In this document: one piece after another, positions 26,029-33,209 of the stretch | Numbering within the stretch: the stretch's first letter is position 1 | Layout of the letters: each line of letters opens with the position of its first letter | The notes under the pieces: model-generated | Seen by the model: the letters and a program-made list of their open reading frames with translations, nothing else | Told to the model about the DNA's origin: nothing | The model's database searches: none | Program-made: the position numbers and the translations under genes | NCBI GenBank assembly: GCA_002381765.1 | Contig: DFXX01000006.1 | Coordinates: 1 to 33,209, forward strand | Source: Bacteriovoracaceae bacterium UBA4097 | Lineage (GTDB): Bacteria > Bdellovibrionota > Bacteriovoracia > Bacteriovoracales > Bacteriovoracaceae | Length of the DNA stretch: 33,209 nucleotides | Direction of reading: 5' to 3'

Positions 26029-27509
26029 AAATTCAGGGTAAAACGCACACCACCACCGTGAACATTCTTAAGAGAAAGTTCGTCATCGGTGTTGGTGAAG
26101 GCATAGTAGTCGCCTACAAACCAATATCCATAGTAACCACTAATCGTCACATTCGGATTCCACTGGTAATCAAATCCGAGATCGATCTCATAACCTAGAT
26201 CGTCCGCTTGCTTGTTGGTTGAGTTGAAAGCATAGTTCTCTTCATGGTGATAAGCTCTTCCATTGCCTGAAGCCGTCTCAAGCGCATTGGCGAAGATAAA
26301 AGCTCCGCTCCATGTCCACTTATCAGTCTTGTAGTTACCAAAGAGCTTCGCATAACGAGTATTGCTGATAGAAGAATCGAAGATGTTTCTCGTACCTTCA
26401 TTGAATGAAGGGTAATGATAGCGAAACATGAGATTTGCGATCTGATAGTTTGGGTGAAGATAAGTAGCTTCAAACTTACTGGTACTTCCCTTATCACCAC
26501 TGATCTGACCGGCGTTGATACCAACTTCCCATTTAGGGTTCAGCTCGTATTTACCTTCAACAATATAAGCATTGGCAGCTATCTTTGAATCACCGTCGCC
26601 GTCTTGATAAACATTTCCGTAGTCACCACTCATCATAGGAGCTTCAGCGGCGATACTGAACTTATTCCATCTTTTAGAGATGTAAGGATTGATAATGGTT
26701 ACATCGGTTTTACCGCGAGCAACTGATGGTACATTGGGGTCAGAATTAGTCGCATTATAAAGCGTGTTTTCAGATTCCGATGAGCGCTTCGAGTACATAA
26801 TGCTTACAATAAGATCACGATTGGCATTATTATATTCGGCAATTAATCCCATCTCACTTACGTCGGCACTTCCGTTAGGTTTGGCCTGGTCATCATTTCC
26901 ATAAGAAGAGATCTTTGCCCAATAAGGAATAAGGCTAAAGTTACCAATCTTCATATGAGCTTCTACACCGTCATACATAGTCAGGAAGCGGTCCCAGGCC
27001 TGGTTTCCACCGTTAAAGACGGTGCCTAAGCCATAGTGTTTGGACATACGACCCAGTTTTACCAAAGCCGTGTCAGCATAAAGCTCCATATACATTTGAT
27101 TTACATTAAGCTGGCTTCTTTGAGCTGGTGTTGTGAAGAAGTAAGCATTGCTGCTGGCCTCGTTAGTACTGTTGGCAGAGTCACCACCAGCAAAGCCACC
27201 ACGGATATAACCGGAAGAAAATTCACCTTTTAAGGTCACACCATCATTAATGATGATCTGAGGATTTAATTTAAAGACGTATGTCTGAAAGCTCGCCCCG
27301 CTATCGCCACTGGCTATACCCTGGGTTCCTGAGCGATCGCCATTTCCGTCTACTTTAGAGACATCATCACTGGTCCTACGAAAGTCGGTAATATGATGAG
27401 TATCGACCCCAAAAACCCCTGACCAATCGATGGGAAGGGCAAGGGCTGAATTGCTGCTAAGAGTAGAAAAAATGGCCAATGTGGCCAGTCGTAAGCTCGG
27501 TTTTGTCAC
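26025..27509 (-). CDS. Predicted outer-membrane beta-barrel (porin-like) protein
   Basis: This 494-residue protein has a signal peptide (MTKPSLRLATLAIF onward, cleavage expected after NSALALA-like residues 20-25). The mature part has many amphipathic strands, Asn/Asp/Gly/Ser-rich loops such as KVDGNGDRSGTQGIASGDSG, and ends in GGGVRFTLNF, a good beta-signal. It resembles large porin-like barrels, but no solute can be named. The start codon is GTG, chosen because GAGGA lies five bases upstream. Loops such as DGDGDSK could bind Ca2+, which is a guess from composition. The gene stands alone: it is divergent from tRNA-Gln and convergent with the Gln/Tyr-rich protein. Confidence 0.78.
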   Translation of the reverse strand: MTKPSLRLATLAIFSTLSSNSALALPIDWSGVFGVDTHHITDFRRTSDDVSKVDGNGDRSGTQGIASGDSGASFQTYVFKLNPQIIINDGVTLKGEFSSGYIRGGFAGGDSANSTNEASSNAYFFTTPAQRSQLNVNQMYMELYADTALVKLGRMSKHYGLGTVFNGGNQAWDRFLTMYDGVEAHMKIGNFSLIPYWAKISSYGNDDQAKPNGSADVSEMGLIAEYNNANRDLIVSIMYSKRSSESENTLYNATNSDPNVPSVARGKTDVTIINPYISKRWNKFSIAAEAPMMSGDYGNVYQDGDGDSKIAANAYIVEGKYELNPKWEVGINAGQISGDKGSTSKFEATYLHPNYQIANLMFRYHYPSFNEGTRNIFDSSISNTRYAKLFGNYKTDKWTWSGAFIFANALETASGNGRAYHHEENYAFNSTNKQADDLGYEIDLGFDYQWNPNVTISGYYGYWFVGDYYAFTNTDDELSLKNVHGGGVRFTLNF

Positions 27510-27525
27510 AGGATCCTCTTGGGTG

Positions 27526-27546
27526 GACTGGGATTCGGGTCCAGTC
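27526..27546. promoter_or_regulatory. Inverted repeat in the leader of the outer-membrane protein gene
   Basis: GACTGG (27526-27531) and CCAGTC (27541-27546) form a six-base-pair stem with a nine-base loop, ending about 17 bases ahead of the GTG start of the porin-like gene and close to its SD. It could be a leader hairpin or an operator. The stem is short, so confidence is low. Confidence 0.25.
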
Positions 27547-27637
27547 GATTTAAAAAATATACAAAAACTATAGAAAATCTCTCAGGATGTGGGAAGACCT
27601 GACCCATAAAAAATAAGCACATAAGAAAATGGATGAC

Positions 27638-27666
27638 TTGCAAAATAGGTTGGTTTAACTTATATT
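27638..27666 (+). promoter_or_regulatory. Sigma70-like promoter for tRNA-Gln and prs
   Basis: TTGCAA (27638-27643), a 17-base spacer and TATATT (27661-27666) sit 21 bases before the mature 5' end of the tRNA. The -35 matches consensus at four of six positions and the -10 at five of six. Transcription would begin about 15 bases before the tRNA. With only 18 bases between the tRNA and prs, the same promoter probably serves both. Confidence 0.6.
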
Positions 27667-27687
27667 CACTGGACAAAAAGCATCTGT

Positions 27688-27762
27688 TGGGGTGTCGACA
27701 AGTGGTAAGTCAGCAGATTTTGATTCTGCCATACGCAGGTTCGAACCCTGCCACCCCAACCA
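27688..27762 (+). tRNA. tRNA-Gln (anticodon UUG)
   Basis: The 75-base sequence folds as a full cloverleaf. The acceptor stem TGGGGTG pairs with CACCCCA, followed by discriminator A and an encoded CCA (27760-27762). The D arm has GAC/GTC, the anticodon stem GCAGA/TCTGC encloses TTTTGAT with TTG at the anticodon position, and the T arm GCAGG/CCTGC encloses TTCGAAC. The U1-A72 first pair is typical of tRNA-Gln. It lies 18 bases ahead of prs. A tRNA-Gln beside prs is a known arrangement in Pseudomonas-type genomes. Confidence 0.97.
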
Positions 27763-27780
27763 CCTTTTAAGGAGTCCAGA

Positions 27781-28725
27781 GTGAGACGTATTGTCCTTGT
27801 CTCAGGTACCTCAAACCCGACCCTCTCAAAGAAAATCTCTGAGTTCCTCGATGTTCCCCTCGTTAATCCGCAAATTATTCGCTTCGCCAATGGCGAGATT
27901 TACTGTGAGCTAGAAAAGAATGTTCGTGGGGCTGACGTGTTTGTCATTCAGAGCACCTGTGCTCCGGTGAATGAAAACTTAATGGAACTCCTGATCATCA
28001 TCGATGCTTTAAAGAGAGCTTCTGCTAATTCTATTACTGCGGTTGTTCCTCACTATGGCTACTCCCGCCAGGACCGCAAGAGTGCTCCCAGAACTCCTAT
28101 CACAGCTAAACTGGTTGCAGATATGATGACGGTGGCAGGAGCTTCAAGAGTCGTAACCATGGATCTTCATGCGGGTCAGATTCAGGGCTTCTTTAATATT
28201 CCCTTTGATAATATTTTTGCTTCACCGGTTCTCTTGGAATATGTGAATAAAAACTTAGATAGAGATAATCTCATCACCGTTTCTCCCGATGCAGGTGGAG
28301 TAGAGCGTGTTCGTCATTATGCTAAGAAGATGAATGCTGACCTCGCCCTGATCGATAAGCGTCGTACCGGCCCCAATGTGGCCGAAGCCATGAATGTGAT
28401 TGGTGACGTTAAAGGCAAGGACTGTATTATCATCGACGATATGATTGATACCGCCGGTACACTGGTTCAGGCAGCTAAAGCACTTAAGATAAATGGTGCC
28501 CGCCGCATTTATGCAGCTGCCACTCACCCGGTTTTCTCTGATCCAGCGATTAAGCGCATTTCAGAATGTGAAGAACTTGAGCAAGTCATCGTTACTGATA
28601 CTATTCCTCTTAGCGAAGCTGGCAGAAAAGTTAGTAAAATCAAGGTTGTTTCAACTGCTGATATCCTAGCTAAGGCCATCCACCGAACATTTAATCATGA
28701 TTCGGTGAGTTCGCTCTTCATCTAA
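27781..28725 (+). CDS. prs: Ribose-phosphate pyrophosphokinase (PRPP synthetase)
   Basis: This 314-residue enzyme makes PRPP from ribose 5-phosphate and ATP for nucleotide, histidine and tryptophan synthesis. It shows RFANGEIYCELEKNVRGADV, the flexible loop YGYSRQDRKSAPRTPI, VVTMDLHAGQIQGFF, VSPDAGGVERVRHYA and the PRPP-binding loop IIIDDMIDTAGTL. Length is standard. The start codon is GTG, with AAGGAG at 27769-27774 seven bases upstream. It probably shares a transcript with tRNA-Gln, and pth starts one base after its stop. Confidence 0.98.
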   Translation: MRRIVLVSGTSNPTLSKKISEFLDVPLVNPQIIRFANGEIYCELEKNVRGADVFVIQSTCAPVNENLMELLIIIDALKRASANSITAVVPHYGYSRQDRKSAPRTPITAKLVADMMTVAGASRVVTMDLHAGQIQGFFNIPFDNIFASPVLLEYVNKNLDRDNLITVSPDAGGVERVRHYAKKMNADLALIDKRRTGPNVAEAMNVIGDVKGKDCIIIDDMIDTAGTLVQAAKALKINGARRIYAAATHPVFSDPAIKRISECEELEQVIVTDTIPLSEAGRKVSKIKVVSTADILAKAIHRTFNHDSVSSLFI

Positions 28726-28726
28726 T

Positions 28727-29296
28727 ATGTTTCAACTTGTCGTAGGTGTTGGAAATCCTGGTCCGGATTATGCTCAAACCAGGCATAATATTGCTTGGAT
28801 GATCCTGGATACACTCCCTGCTTTAAGTAGCTCACCATGGAAATCAAAATTTAAAGGCCTCTATGCCGAGGGCTCTTATAAGGGTCATAAGTTTTATGCA
28901 ATAAAGCCTCAGACCTATATGAATCTCTCGGGAGAATCGGTCCAGCCAATGGCCGCCTTCTTCAAAATTGAGGCGTCTAAAATACTGGTAATTCACGATG
29001 AGGTGGATATTCCATTTGGTCAGGTGCATTTTAAAATGGGTGGAGGACTTGCTGGTCATAATGGTCTGAAATCCATTGCGGCGTGCTTAGGAACCGATCA
29101 GTTTGCCAGAATGCGCGTGGGAGTAGGTCGTCCGGTTCATGGATCTGTGGCCAATTGGGTTTTAAGCCCCTTTGGGAAAGACGAAATGATACAAATGCCG
29201 ACCTTACTCGAGAAACTACATGACCCAATGCTTACCGCTATGGTAGAGGGTTTAAATAAAGTCGGAATTTACAATAAAAAGAATCTTTTAGCTTAG
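28727..29296 (+). CDS. pth: Peptidyl-tRNA hydrolase
   Basis: This 189-residue enzyme releases peptides from peptidyl-tRNA that drops off the ribosome. VVGVGNPGPDYAQTRHNIAW includes the catalytic His20; KPQTYMNLSGESV, VIHDEVDIPFG and GGGLAGHNGLKS follow in the usual order. The second Asp of the common HDDLD is Glu here (HDEVD). Length is normal. It lies directly after prs; in many bacteria the ribosomal protein L25/Ctc gene sits between the two but it is absent here. Confidence 0.97.
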   Translation: MFQLVVGVGNPGPDYAQTRHNIAWMILDTLPALSSSPWKSKFKGLYAEGSYKGHKFYAIKPQTYMNLSGESVQPMAAFFKIEASKILVIHDEVDIPFGQVHFKMGGGLAGHNGLKSIAACLGTDQFARMRVGVGRPVHGSVANWVLSPFGKDEMIQMPTLLEKLHDPMLTAMVEGLNKVGIYNKKNLLA

Positions 29297-29305
29297 GAGT
29301 AAAAT

Positions 29306-30415
29306 ATGGGTATGAATTGTGGAATCGTGGGTCTACCAAATGTGGGCAAGTCCACAATTTTCTCGGCCCTGACTTCGGCTCCGGCAGAAGCTGCTAACTA
29401 TCCATTTTGTACTATCGAACCAAACGTTGGTGTGGTTCATGTGCCTGATCCACGTTTAGATAAACTCGCTGAAATTGTTAAGCCTGAACGCACGATTCCT
29501 GCCGTTACCGAATTCGTAGATATTGCTGGTCTCGTGAAGGGTGCTTCTAAAGGCGAAGGCTTAGGAAATCAATTTTTAGGGCACATCCGTCAGGTTGGCG
29601 CCATTTGCCATGTGGTTCGTTGTTTTGATGATGGAGATGTGGTTCACGTGAGCGGTCGAGTTAATCCTGCAGAAGATATCGAAATCATCAACATCGAGCT
29701 TGCCTTAGCCGATTTAGAAACAGTAACAAAAAGACTTCAGTCGCTTGAGAAGTTCTTAAAGTCTCAGGATAAAAACGTTCAAAATAAAGCAAAAGTTTCA
29801 AAGCCAATCCTAGAGCGTCTGGTTAAGGTTCTGGAAGAAGGTCAGTCGGCTCGCTCACTTGGACTAGATGAGGACGAAAGAGAGGCCATCAATGATCTTC
29901 ACCTCATTACTCTTAAGAAAATGCTTTATGTATGTAATGTAGATGAGGCCAATATCCTCGAAGAAAATGACCACGTCAAAAAGGTTAGAGAAATCGCCGC
30001 CAAAGAAGGGGCTTCCGTCATTACTATTTGTGGAAAGATCGAATCTGAAATCGCTGCCCTTGAATCAAAAGAAGAAAAAGACGCTTTCTTAAAAGATATC
30101 GGTATTGAAGAGTCTGGTCTCTCCAAGATGATTCGCGCCGGCTACGATATGCTTGATATGTACACCTACTTCACAGCAGGTGTGAAAGAAGTTCGTGCTT
30201 GGACCTTCCCGAAAGGTGCCAAGGCACCTCAGGCAGCTGGTGTTATTCATACGGACTTTGAGCGGGGCTTTATTAAAGCTGAAATCTATCACTGTGAAGA
30301 CCTCTTTAAGTTTGGCTCTGAGGCCAAGGTTAAAGAAGCCGGTAAATTCAGAATGGAAGGTAAGGAATATGTCGTTCAAGACGGCGATGTTATCCACTTC
30401 CGCTTCAACGTTTAA
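29306..30415 (+). CDS. ychF: Redox-responsive Obg-family ATPase YchF
   Basis: This 369-residue P-loop protein belongs to the Obg branch but uses ATP. It has GLPNVGKST (9-17), FVDIAGLVKGASKGEGLGNQ as G2/G3 region, and NVDE in place of the GTP-specific NKxD, consistent with ATP preference. A coiled-coil insertion (LETVTKRLQSLEKFLKSQDK) and a C-terminal TGS domain (from about 280) follow. In other bacteria the family interacts with ribosomes and affects the oxidative stress response. AGGAG precedes the ATG; a second in-frame ATG at 29312 is possible. Its 3' end overlaps the convergent transglycosylase gene by 11 bases. Confidence 0.97.
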   Translation: MGMNCGIVGLPNVGKSTIFSALTSAPAEAANYPFCTIEPNVGVVHVPDPRLDKLAEIVKPERTIPAVTEFVDIAGLVKGASKGEGLGNQFLGHIRQVGAICHVVRCFDDGDVVHVSGRVNPAEDIEIINIELALADLETVTKRLQSLEKFLKSQDKNVQNKAKVSKPILERLVKVLEEGQSARSLGLDEDEREAINDLHLITLKKMLYVCNVDEANILEENDHVKKVREIAAKEGASVITICGKIESEIAALESKEEKDAFLKDIGIEESGLSKMIRAGYDMLDMYTYFTAGVKEVRAWTFPKGAKAPQAAGVIHTDFERGFIKAEIYHCEDLFKFGSEAKVKEAGKFRMEGKEYVVQDGDVIHFRFNV

Positions 30416-32498
30416 ATCCTAATTCAACATTAAAGATTTTATTATGCTCACCGGAATCGGTGAGTTCTTTTTCCTCTCCGAGGAGAATCTTGTAAAAGAA
30501 GATGTTTCTGAAAATCAGCTTAACGTAATTTCTAGTTTCTAGAAATGGAATTGCTTCGATATTCTTAATGATGGTTTCATCGGAATCCCAATACTCTTTC
30601 TTCCATCTGGTAACCCTGGTTTCTCCGGCATTATAAGCAGATAGCACATAGACTAAATTTCCATCATACTTTTTATACAGATTTCGAAAGTACTTGGTCC
30701 CTAGTTCTATATTGATCTTGGGATTAGCAAGCTGATTCACTCCCACCGAACGACGAAGCATCTTAGCGGTTGCAGGCATGAGCTGCATAAGGCCTCTGGC
30801 ACCTACTGGAGAGCGAGCCTGAGGATTAAAGACCGACTCTTGGCGGATTAAGGAGAGAACGATAATGTGATCGATGGGATCACTCTTAAGAGCGGCTTGT
30901 AGTTCTTTTAGATATGGCTTGGGATATAGGATCTCTAGCATCTGGCGATTGAATATTACTTCCTTTTTATCCAGGATTGAATAGAGGTAGCGAAAGGTTG
31001 CGAGATGATTGCCTGAATCCTGAATGATCATGGCATGAAGCAGATGAAGATCGGACTTAATAGCTGACTGACTCTCAGTGGAATGCTTCACTAAGAAACC
31101 AGGCATACTGTGAAGTTTTAATCTTTTAACTTCAAGGTCTCTCATCTTGGCATTATCGATTTTTGACCATGCTCTTAGTCTTACTAAAGAAGAAGTATAG
31201 TCATCATCTAGGGTCTTGTGATCAAAGGAAATAGCTCCCTTGGTCTTGAGCTCAGAATTAGTATAGTAAGTGGCACCGGGAGATTCGGGTTTTATGCTGA
31301 TGAGACGCTTGGCAGACATGATGGCGTAGTAATTTAAAGGGTGATTGGCGACGATGTACTCGTAATGCTGGATCGCCTGCTCTTTCTTGTCGGTATGTTC
31401 AAAAGAATAACCGAGCCAGAATAAAAGCCTAGCGTCGGTAATTTTAGACATATCTTTTAGAAGATTTAAATTTTCGGCTTCTTTTAAGGTTTTTTTGTAA
31501 TCATCCTCATCAAGATATGACCACAGATAATAAAACTGAGCGTCTTCTAAAATCTCGCTGTTATTCTTCTTAATGACATAGCTGTACATGGTGCGAGCAA
31601 GGTCTTTGAAGTTGTTACGATATACAGCTTTAGAAAAATCATTAAGTCGCACCAGACAAAGACCAACTGGTAGATGATCCTGGTTCAAGTCGAGATAATT
31701 TTTTAAATGAAGGAAGTGCTCTTTTACCTTTGATTCTTCTGGTGAATTATTTAGTACCTTATAGCCCACTTCAATTAGTTTACTGTACTCACCGTAAAAA
31801 ACATTCTTATGTTGAAGAGGATTAAAGCCTTTGGCCTGGATGAGCTTTGTTATCTGATCATTGATCAAGATATCTTGAAGAACTTCTTGAGTTGGTACTA
31901 TCTCATTCCGAACACTATAGGTTGTAACTTCATTAGAAATTTTCTTGATAATCTCTGGTCGAGAACTTTGTGATTGCACAAAGAAGGCAAAATTCTTTTT
32001 GTTCTTTTTAGTAAGATAGAATTTCAAGTTGCTCTTGATGAATTCAAGAGATGCTTCAGAGATGGCCTTATTCTTATCAATATCTCTGCCGATAGCTTCC
32101 AGGGTTCGTTCGCGACAGTAGTTACCTAATTTATTCTCGAGAGTCTTCTCTAAGGGAAGCTTCTCTTTAGGCTTAGAGTACTGACTACAGGTAACCAGTA
32201 ATTCATCTAGTTCTTTCAAAAGGGAAATTTCTTTAATTGAGTTAAGCCATGGCTGATAGGGTAAGTAGTTTTTTGACTGACCAACTTCTTTAACAAGCTT
32301 ATTTAAAATTTCTGAATTTACGTATCCCTTCTCGATAAGCTTAATCATACTTACCAAGTGCTCAGCAATAATGAGATCGGATTTTTTTAGGTGAACTTTA
32401 TCCCACTCGATAAACTGTTGATGAGTTAATGGCTGAGCCTCTGGTTTCTGTGCCCAGCTAGAAAGTATTAGGAATGGGAGTAAAAGAAAAATCTTCAT
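30405..32498 (-). CDS. Soluble lytic murein transglycosylase (Slt-type)
   Basis: This 697-residue periplasmic protein has a signal peptide (MKIFLLLPFLILSSWA) and a long helical N-terminal part with TPR-like segments (ARLLFWLGYSFEHTDKKEQA), as in the ring-shaped Slt70 superhelix. The C-terminal SLT domain has the catalytic glutamate in LIRQESVFNP (Glu554), then GARGLMQLMPATA, GTKYF and VYVLSAYNAG. The family cleaves the MurNAc-GlcNAc bond in peptidoglycan to form 1,6-anhydroMurNAc ends. Length is near that of E. coli Slt70 plus about 50 residues. It lies 68 bases after the HAMP-protein gene and has its own candidate promoter. Confidence 0.93.
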   Translation of the reverse strand: MKIFLLLPFLILSSWAQKPEAQPLTHQQFIEWDKVHLKKSDLIIAEHLVSMIKLIEKGYVNSEILNKLVKEVGQSKNYLPYQPWLNSIKEISLLKELDELLVTCSQYSKPKEKLPLEKTLENKLGNYCRERTLEAIGRDIDKNKAISEASLEFIKSNLKFYLTKKNKKNFAFFVQSQSSRPEIIKKISNEVTTYSVRNEIVPTQEVLQDILINDQITKLIQAKGFNPLQHKNVFYGEYSKLIEVGYKVLNNSPEESKVKEHFLHLKNYLDLNQDHLPVGLCLVRLNDFSKAVYRNNFKDLARTMYSYVIKKNNSEILEDAQFYYLWSYLDEDDYKKTLKEAENLNLLKDMSKITDARLLFWLGYSFEHTDKKEQAIQHYEYIVANHPLNYYAIMSAKRLISIKPESPGATYYTNSELKTKGAISFDHKTLDDDYTSSLVRLRAWSKIDNAKMRDLEVKRLKLHSMPGFLVKHSTESQSAIKSDLHLLHAMIIQDSGNHLATFRYLYSILDKKEVIFNRQMLEILYPKPYLKELQAALKSDPIDHIIVLSLIRQESVFNPQARSPVGARGLMQLMPATAKMLRRSVGVNQLANPKINIELGTKYFRNLYKKYDGNLVYVLSAYNAGETRVTRWKKEYWDSDETIIKNIEAIPFLETRNYVKLIFRNIFFYKILLGEEKELTDSGEHNKIFNVELGFKR

Positions 32499-32535
32499 GG
32501 GCCTCAGCTTGGAATCATCTTATTTGTTTGGAACT

Positions 32536-32563
32536 AGTATAACACTGTAAGGTTTTTTTTCAC
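32536..32563 (-). promoter_or_regulatory. Candidate sigma70-like promoter for the Slt-type gene
   Basis: Read on the minus strand, GTGAAA (32563-32558), a 16-base spacer with an A-tract, and TATACT (32541-32536) lie about 38 bases before the ATG at 32498. The -10 matches consensus at five of six positions and the -35 at four of six. If used, the transglycosylase is transcribed independently of the gene upstream. Confidence 0.4.
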
Positions 32564-32566
32564 TGA

Positions 32567-33124
32567 CTAAAGGGGCTTTTTATAGCGAGATTCAATATCC
32601 GATAAACGGCGGGTGATTTCTGCAAGAAGTGGTTTTTTATCGTCGGGAACTACACTGCTGAGATTGTCGATATAAATGGCGACTTCATCGATATATTCAA
32701 AATCTTGTTCTTGATGCTGAAGAATTGTTTCAAGAAAAAGATTAACTTCCTCTGCTAGTTCCTGAAAATGATCACCATTTCTGAAGACGACAGGTGTTAT
32801 TTCTTCGCCTTCACGGATATTCGCGAGATGGGTTTTAAGTTTGTAGATGGGACCAGCCACTTTATGAGTCATAAAAACTAAAACGATAAAGACCAAGAAA
32901 ATGAAGAGAATTTGTAGGACAAATAGAAAGAGAATGAACTCGTTTTTTGCTGATTCTACATTTCCTTTAAGTTGCGGGTGAAGAGCGACCATTTCATTAA
33001 AAAAGTCCATCAGGACAAGTGGATAAACCATGCTAGAAATCAGCACCAGGGAGCAAACTACCAGACTGAAACGCAGCTGGAAGGATGGATTAATTAAAAA
33101 AACCGACCGTTTGTAAAATGCCAA
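32567..33124 (-). CDS. Two-TM membrane protein with HAMP domain
   Basis: This 185-residue protein has TM1 at about 18-41, a short periplasmic loop of about 20 residues, TM2 at about 62-85 and then a HAMP-like segment starting HKVAGPIYKLKTHLANIREG (87-106) and continuing to about 135. The remaining 50 residues are charged helix with no kinase, methyl-accepting or GGDEF output domain. HAMP domains relay signals from membrane segments to output domains, so this one may act through a partner protein. The start is TTG at 33124, inferred from open frame and an AGGAT about seven bases upstream; no ATG occurs before TM1. The 85 bases upstream to the window edge show no clear gene. Confidence 0.75.
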   Translation of the reverse strand: MAFYKRSVFLINPSFQLRFSLVVCSLVLISSMVYPLVLMDFFNEMVALHPQLKGNVESAKNEFILFLFVLQILFIFLVFIVLVFMTHKVAGPIYKLKTHLANIREGEEITPVVFRNGDHFQELAEEVNLFLETILQHQEQDFEYIDEVAIYIDNLSSVVPDDKKPLLAEITRRLSDIESRYKKPL

Positions 33125-33209
33125 AGCTTTATCCTATTCAAGGTATTATTAGCATCATAAAATAATCTTGAAATTTCTGCTAGATAGGAATATCTGAGCA
33201 TTAGTAGAC

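Noticed and set aside
26195..26524. Minus-strand open frame of 109 codons in another frame
   Set aside because: It overlaps the porin-like gene, which has a signal peptide, an SD and a beta-signal; the alternative frame shows none of these.
27526..27546. Inverted repeat as an intrinsic terminator
   Set aside because: It is in a divergent intergenic region, has only six base pairs, and no gene ends there that would need it; no T-run immediately follows the stem on either strand.
27666..27890. Minus-strand open frame across the tRNA and prs start
   Set aside because: It runs antisense through a clear tRNA-Gln and the prs start and has no support.

Overview
The window is chromosomal DNA, moderately AT-rich and very densely packed, from a Gram-negative bacterium. 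The diderm envelope is shown by an LptF/LptG-type permease, several signal-peptide proteins that look like outer-membrane beta-barrels, and two murein lytic transglycosylases. The mix of genes (patatin-like lipase, many secreted proteins of unknown function, a CFI-box protein, a TadE-like pseudopilin, a hut pathway, and tRNA-Gln next to prs-pth-ychF) suggests Bdellovibrionota, perhaps the Bacteriovorax/Halobacteriovorax side. That placement is inference from gene content; no rRNA is present to settle it. I saw no insertion sequence, prophage, integrase, CRISPR array or rRNA. No stretch longer than about 300 bases lacks a gene; the largest gap, 178 bases, separates the outer-membrane protein gene (start 27509) from tRNA-Gln.

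Layout. (a) 1-1789, minus: a patatin-like phospholipase coupled by an ATGA overlap to the N-terminal part of a probable MltD-like lytic transglycosylase that runs off the left edge. (b) 1873-8294, plus: a five-gene run of small HTH/coiled-coil protein, secreted FlgT-like/barrel protein, AGCS amino-acid:Na+ symporter, divergent NAD+-dependent DNA ligase and radA. (c) 8296-10012, minus: glpK with an orphan TadE-like small protein upstream. (d) 10046-10600, plus: a TlpA-like thioredoxin. (e) 10587-19968, minus: a nine-gene tightly spaced run read as PorV-like outer-membrane protein, CFI-box protein, LptF/G permease, def, fmt, rpe, hutH, hutU, hutI. (f) 20013-26028, plus: galU, unknown secreted protein, priA (the first three coupled by stop/start overlaps), then a secreted coiled-coil protein with a Gln/Tyr/Gly/Met-rich tail. 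(g) 26025-27509, minus: a large outer-membrane barrel protein. (h) 27688-30415, plus: tRNA-Gln(UUG), prs, pth, ychF behind one good sigma70-like promoter. (i) 30405-33124, minus: a Slt-type lytic transglycosylase and a small two-TM HAMP-domain membrane protein.

Much of the window is housekeeping: translation quality and initiation (def, fmt, pth), nucleotide and sugar-phosphate metabolism (prs, rpe, galU), replication restart and repair (priA, radA, a ligase) and histidine breakdown to formiminoglutamate (hutHUI). Around these sit envelope genes: two lytic transglycosylases, a lipase, an LPS-export-type permease and at least four secreted or outer-membrane proteins of unknown role.

I do not see a complete, clearly new multi-gene system. 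The strongest leads are the ligase that keeps the catalytic Lys but seems to lack several residues normally conserved in LigA, the prion-like tail on a secreted protein, the CFI-box protein coupled to an LptF/G permease, the lipase/transglycosylase pair, and the fact that all four convergent gene pairs meet with overlapping or nearly abutting stop codons and no visible terminator.
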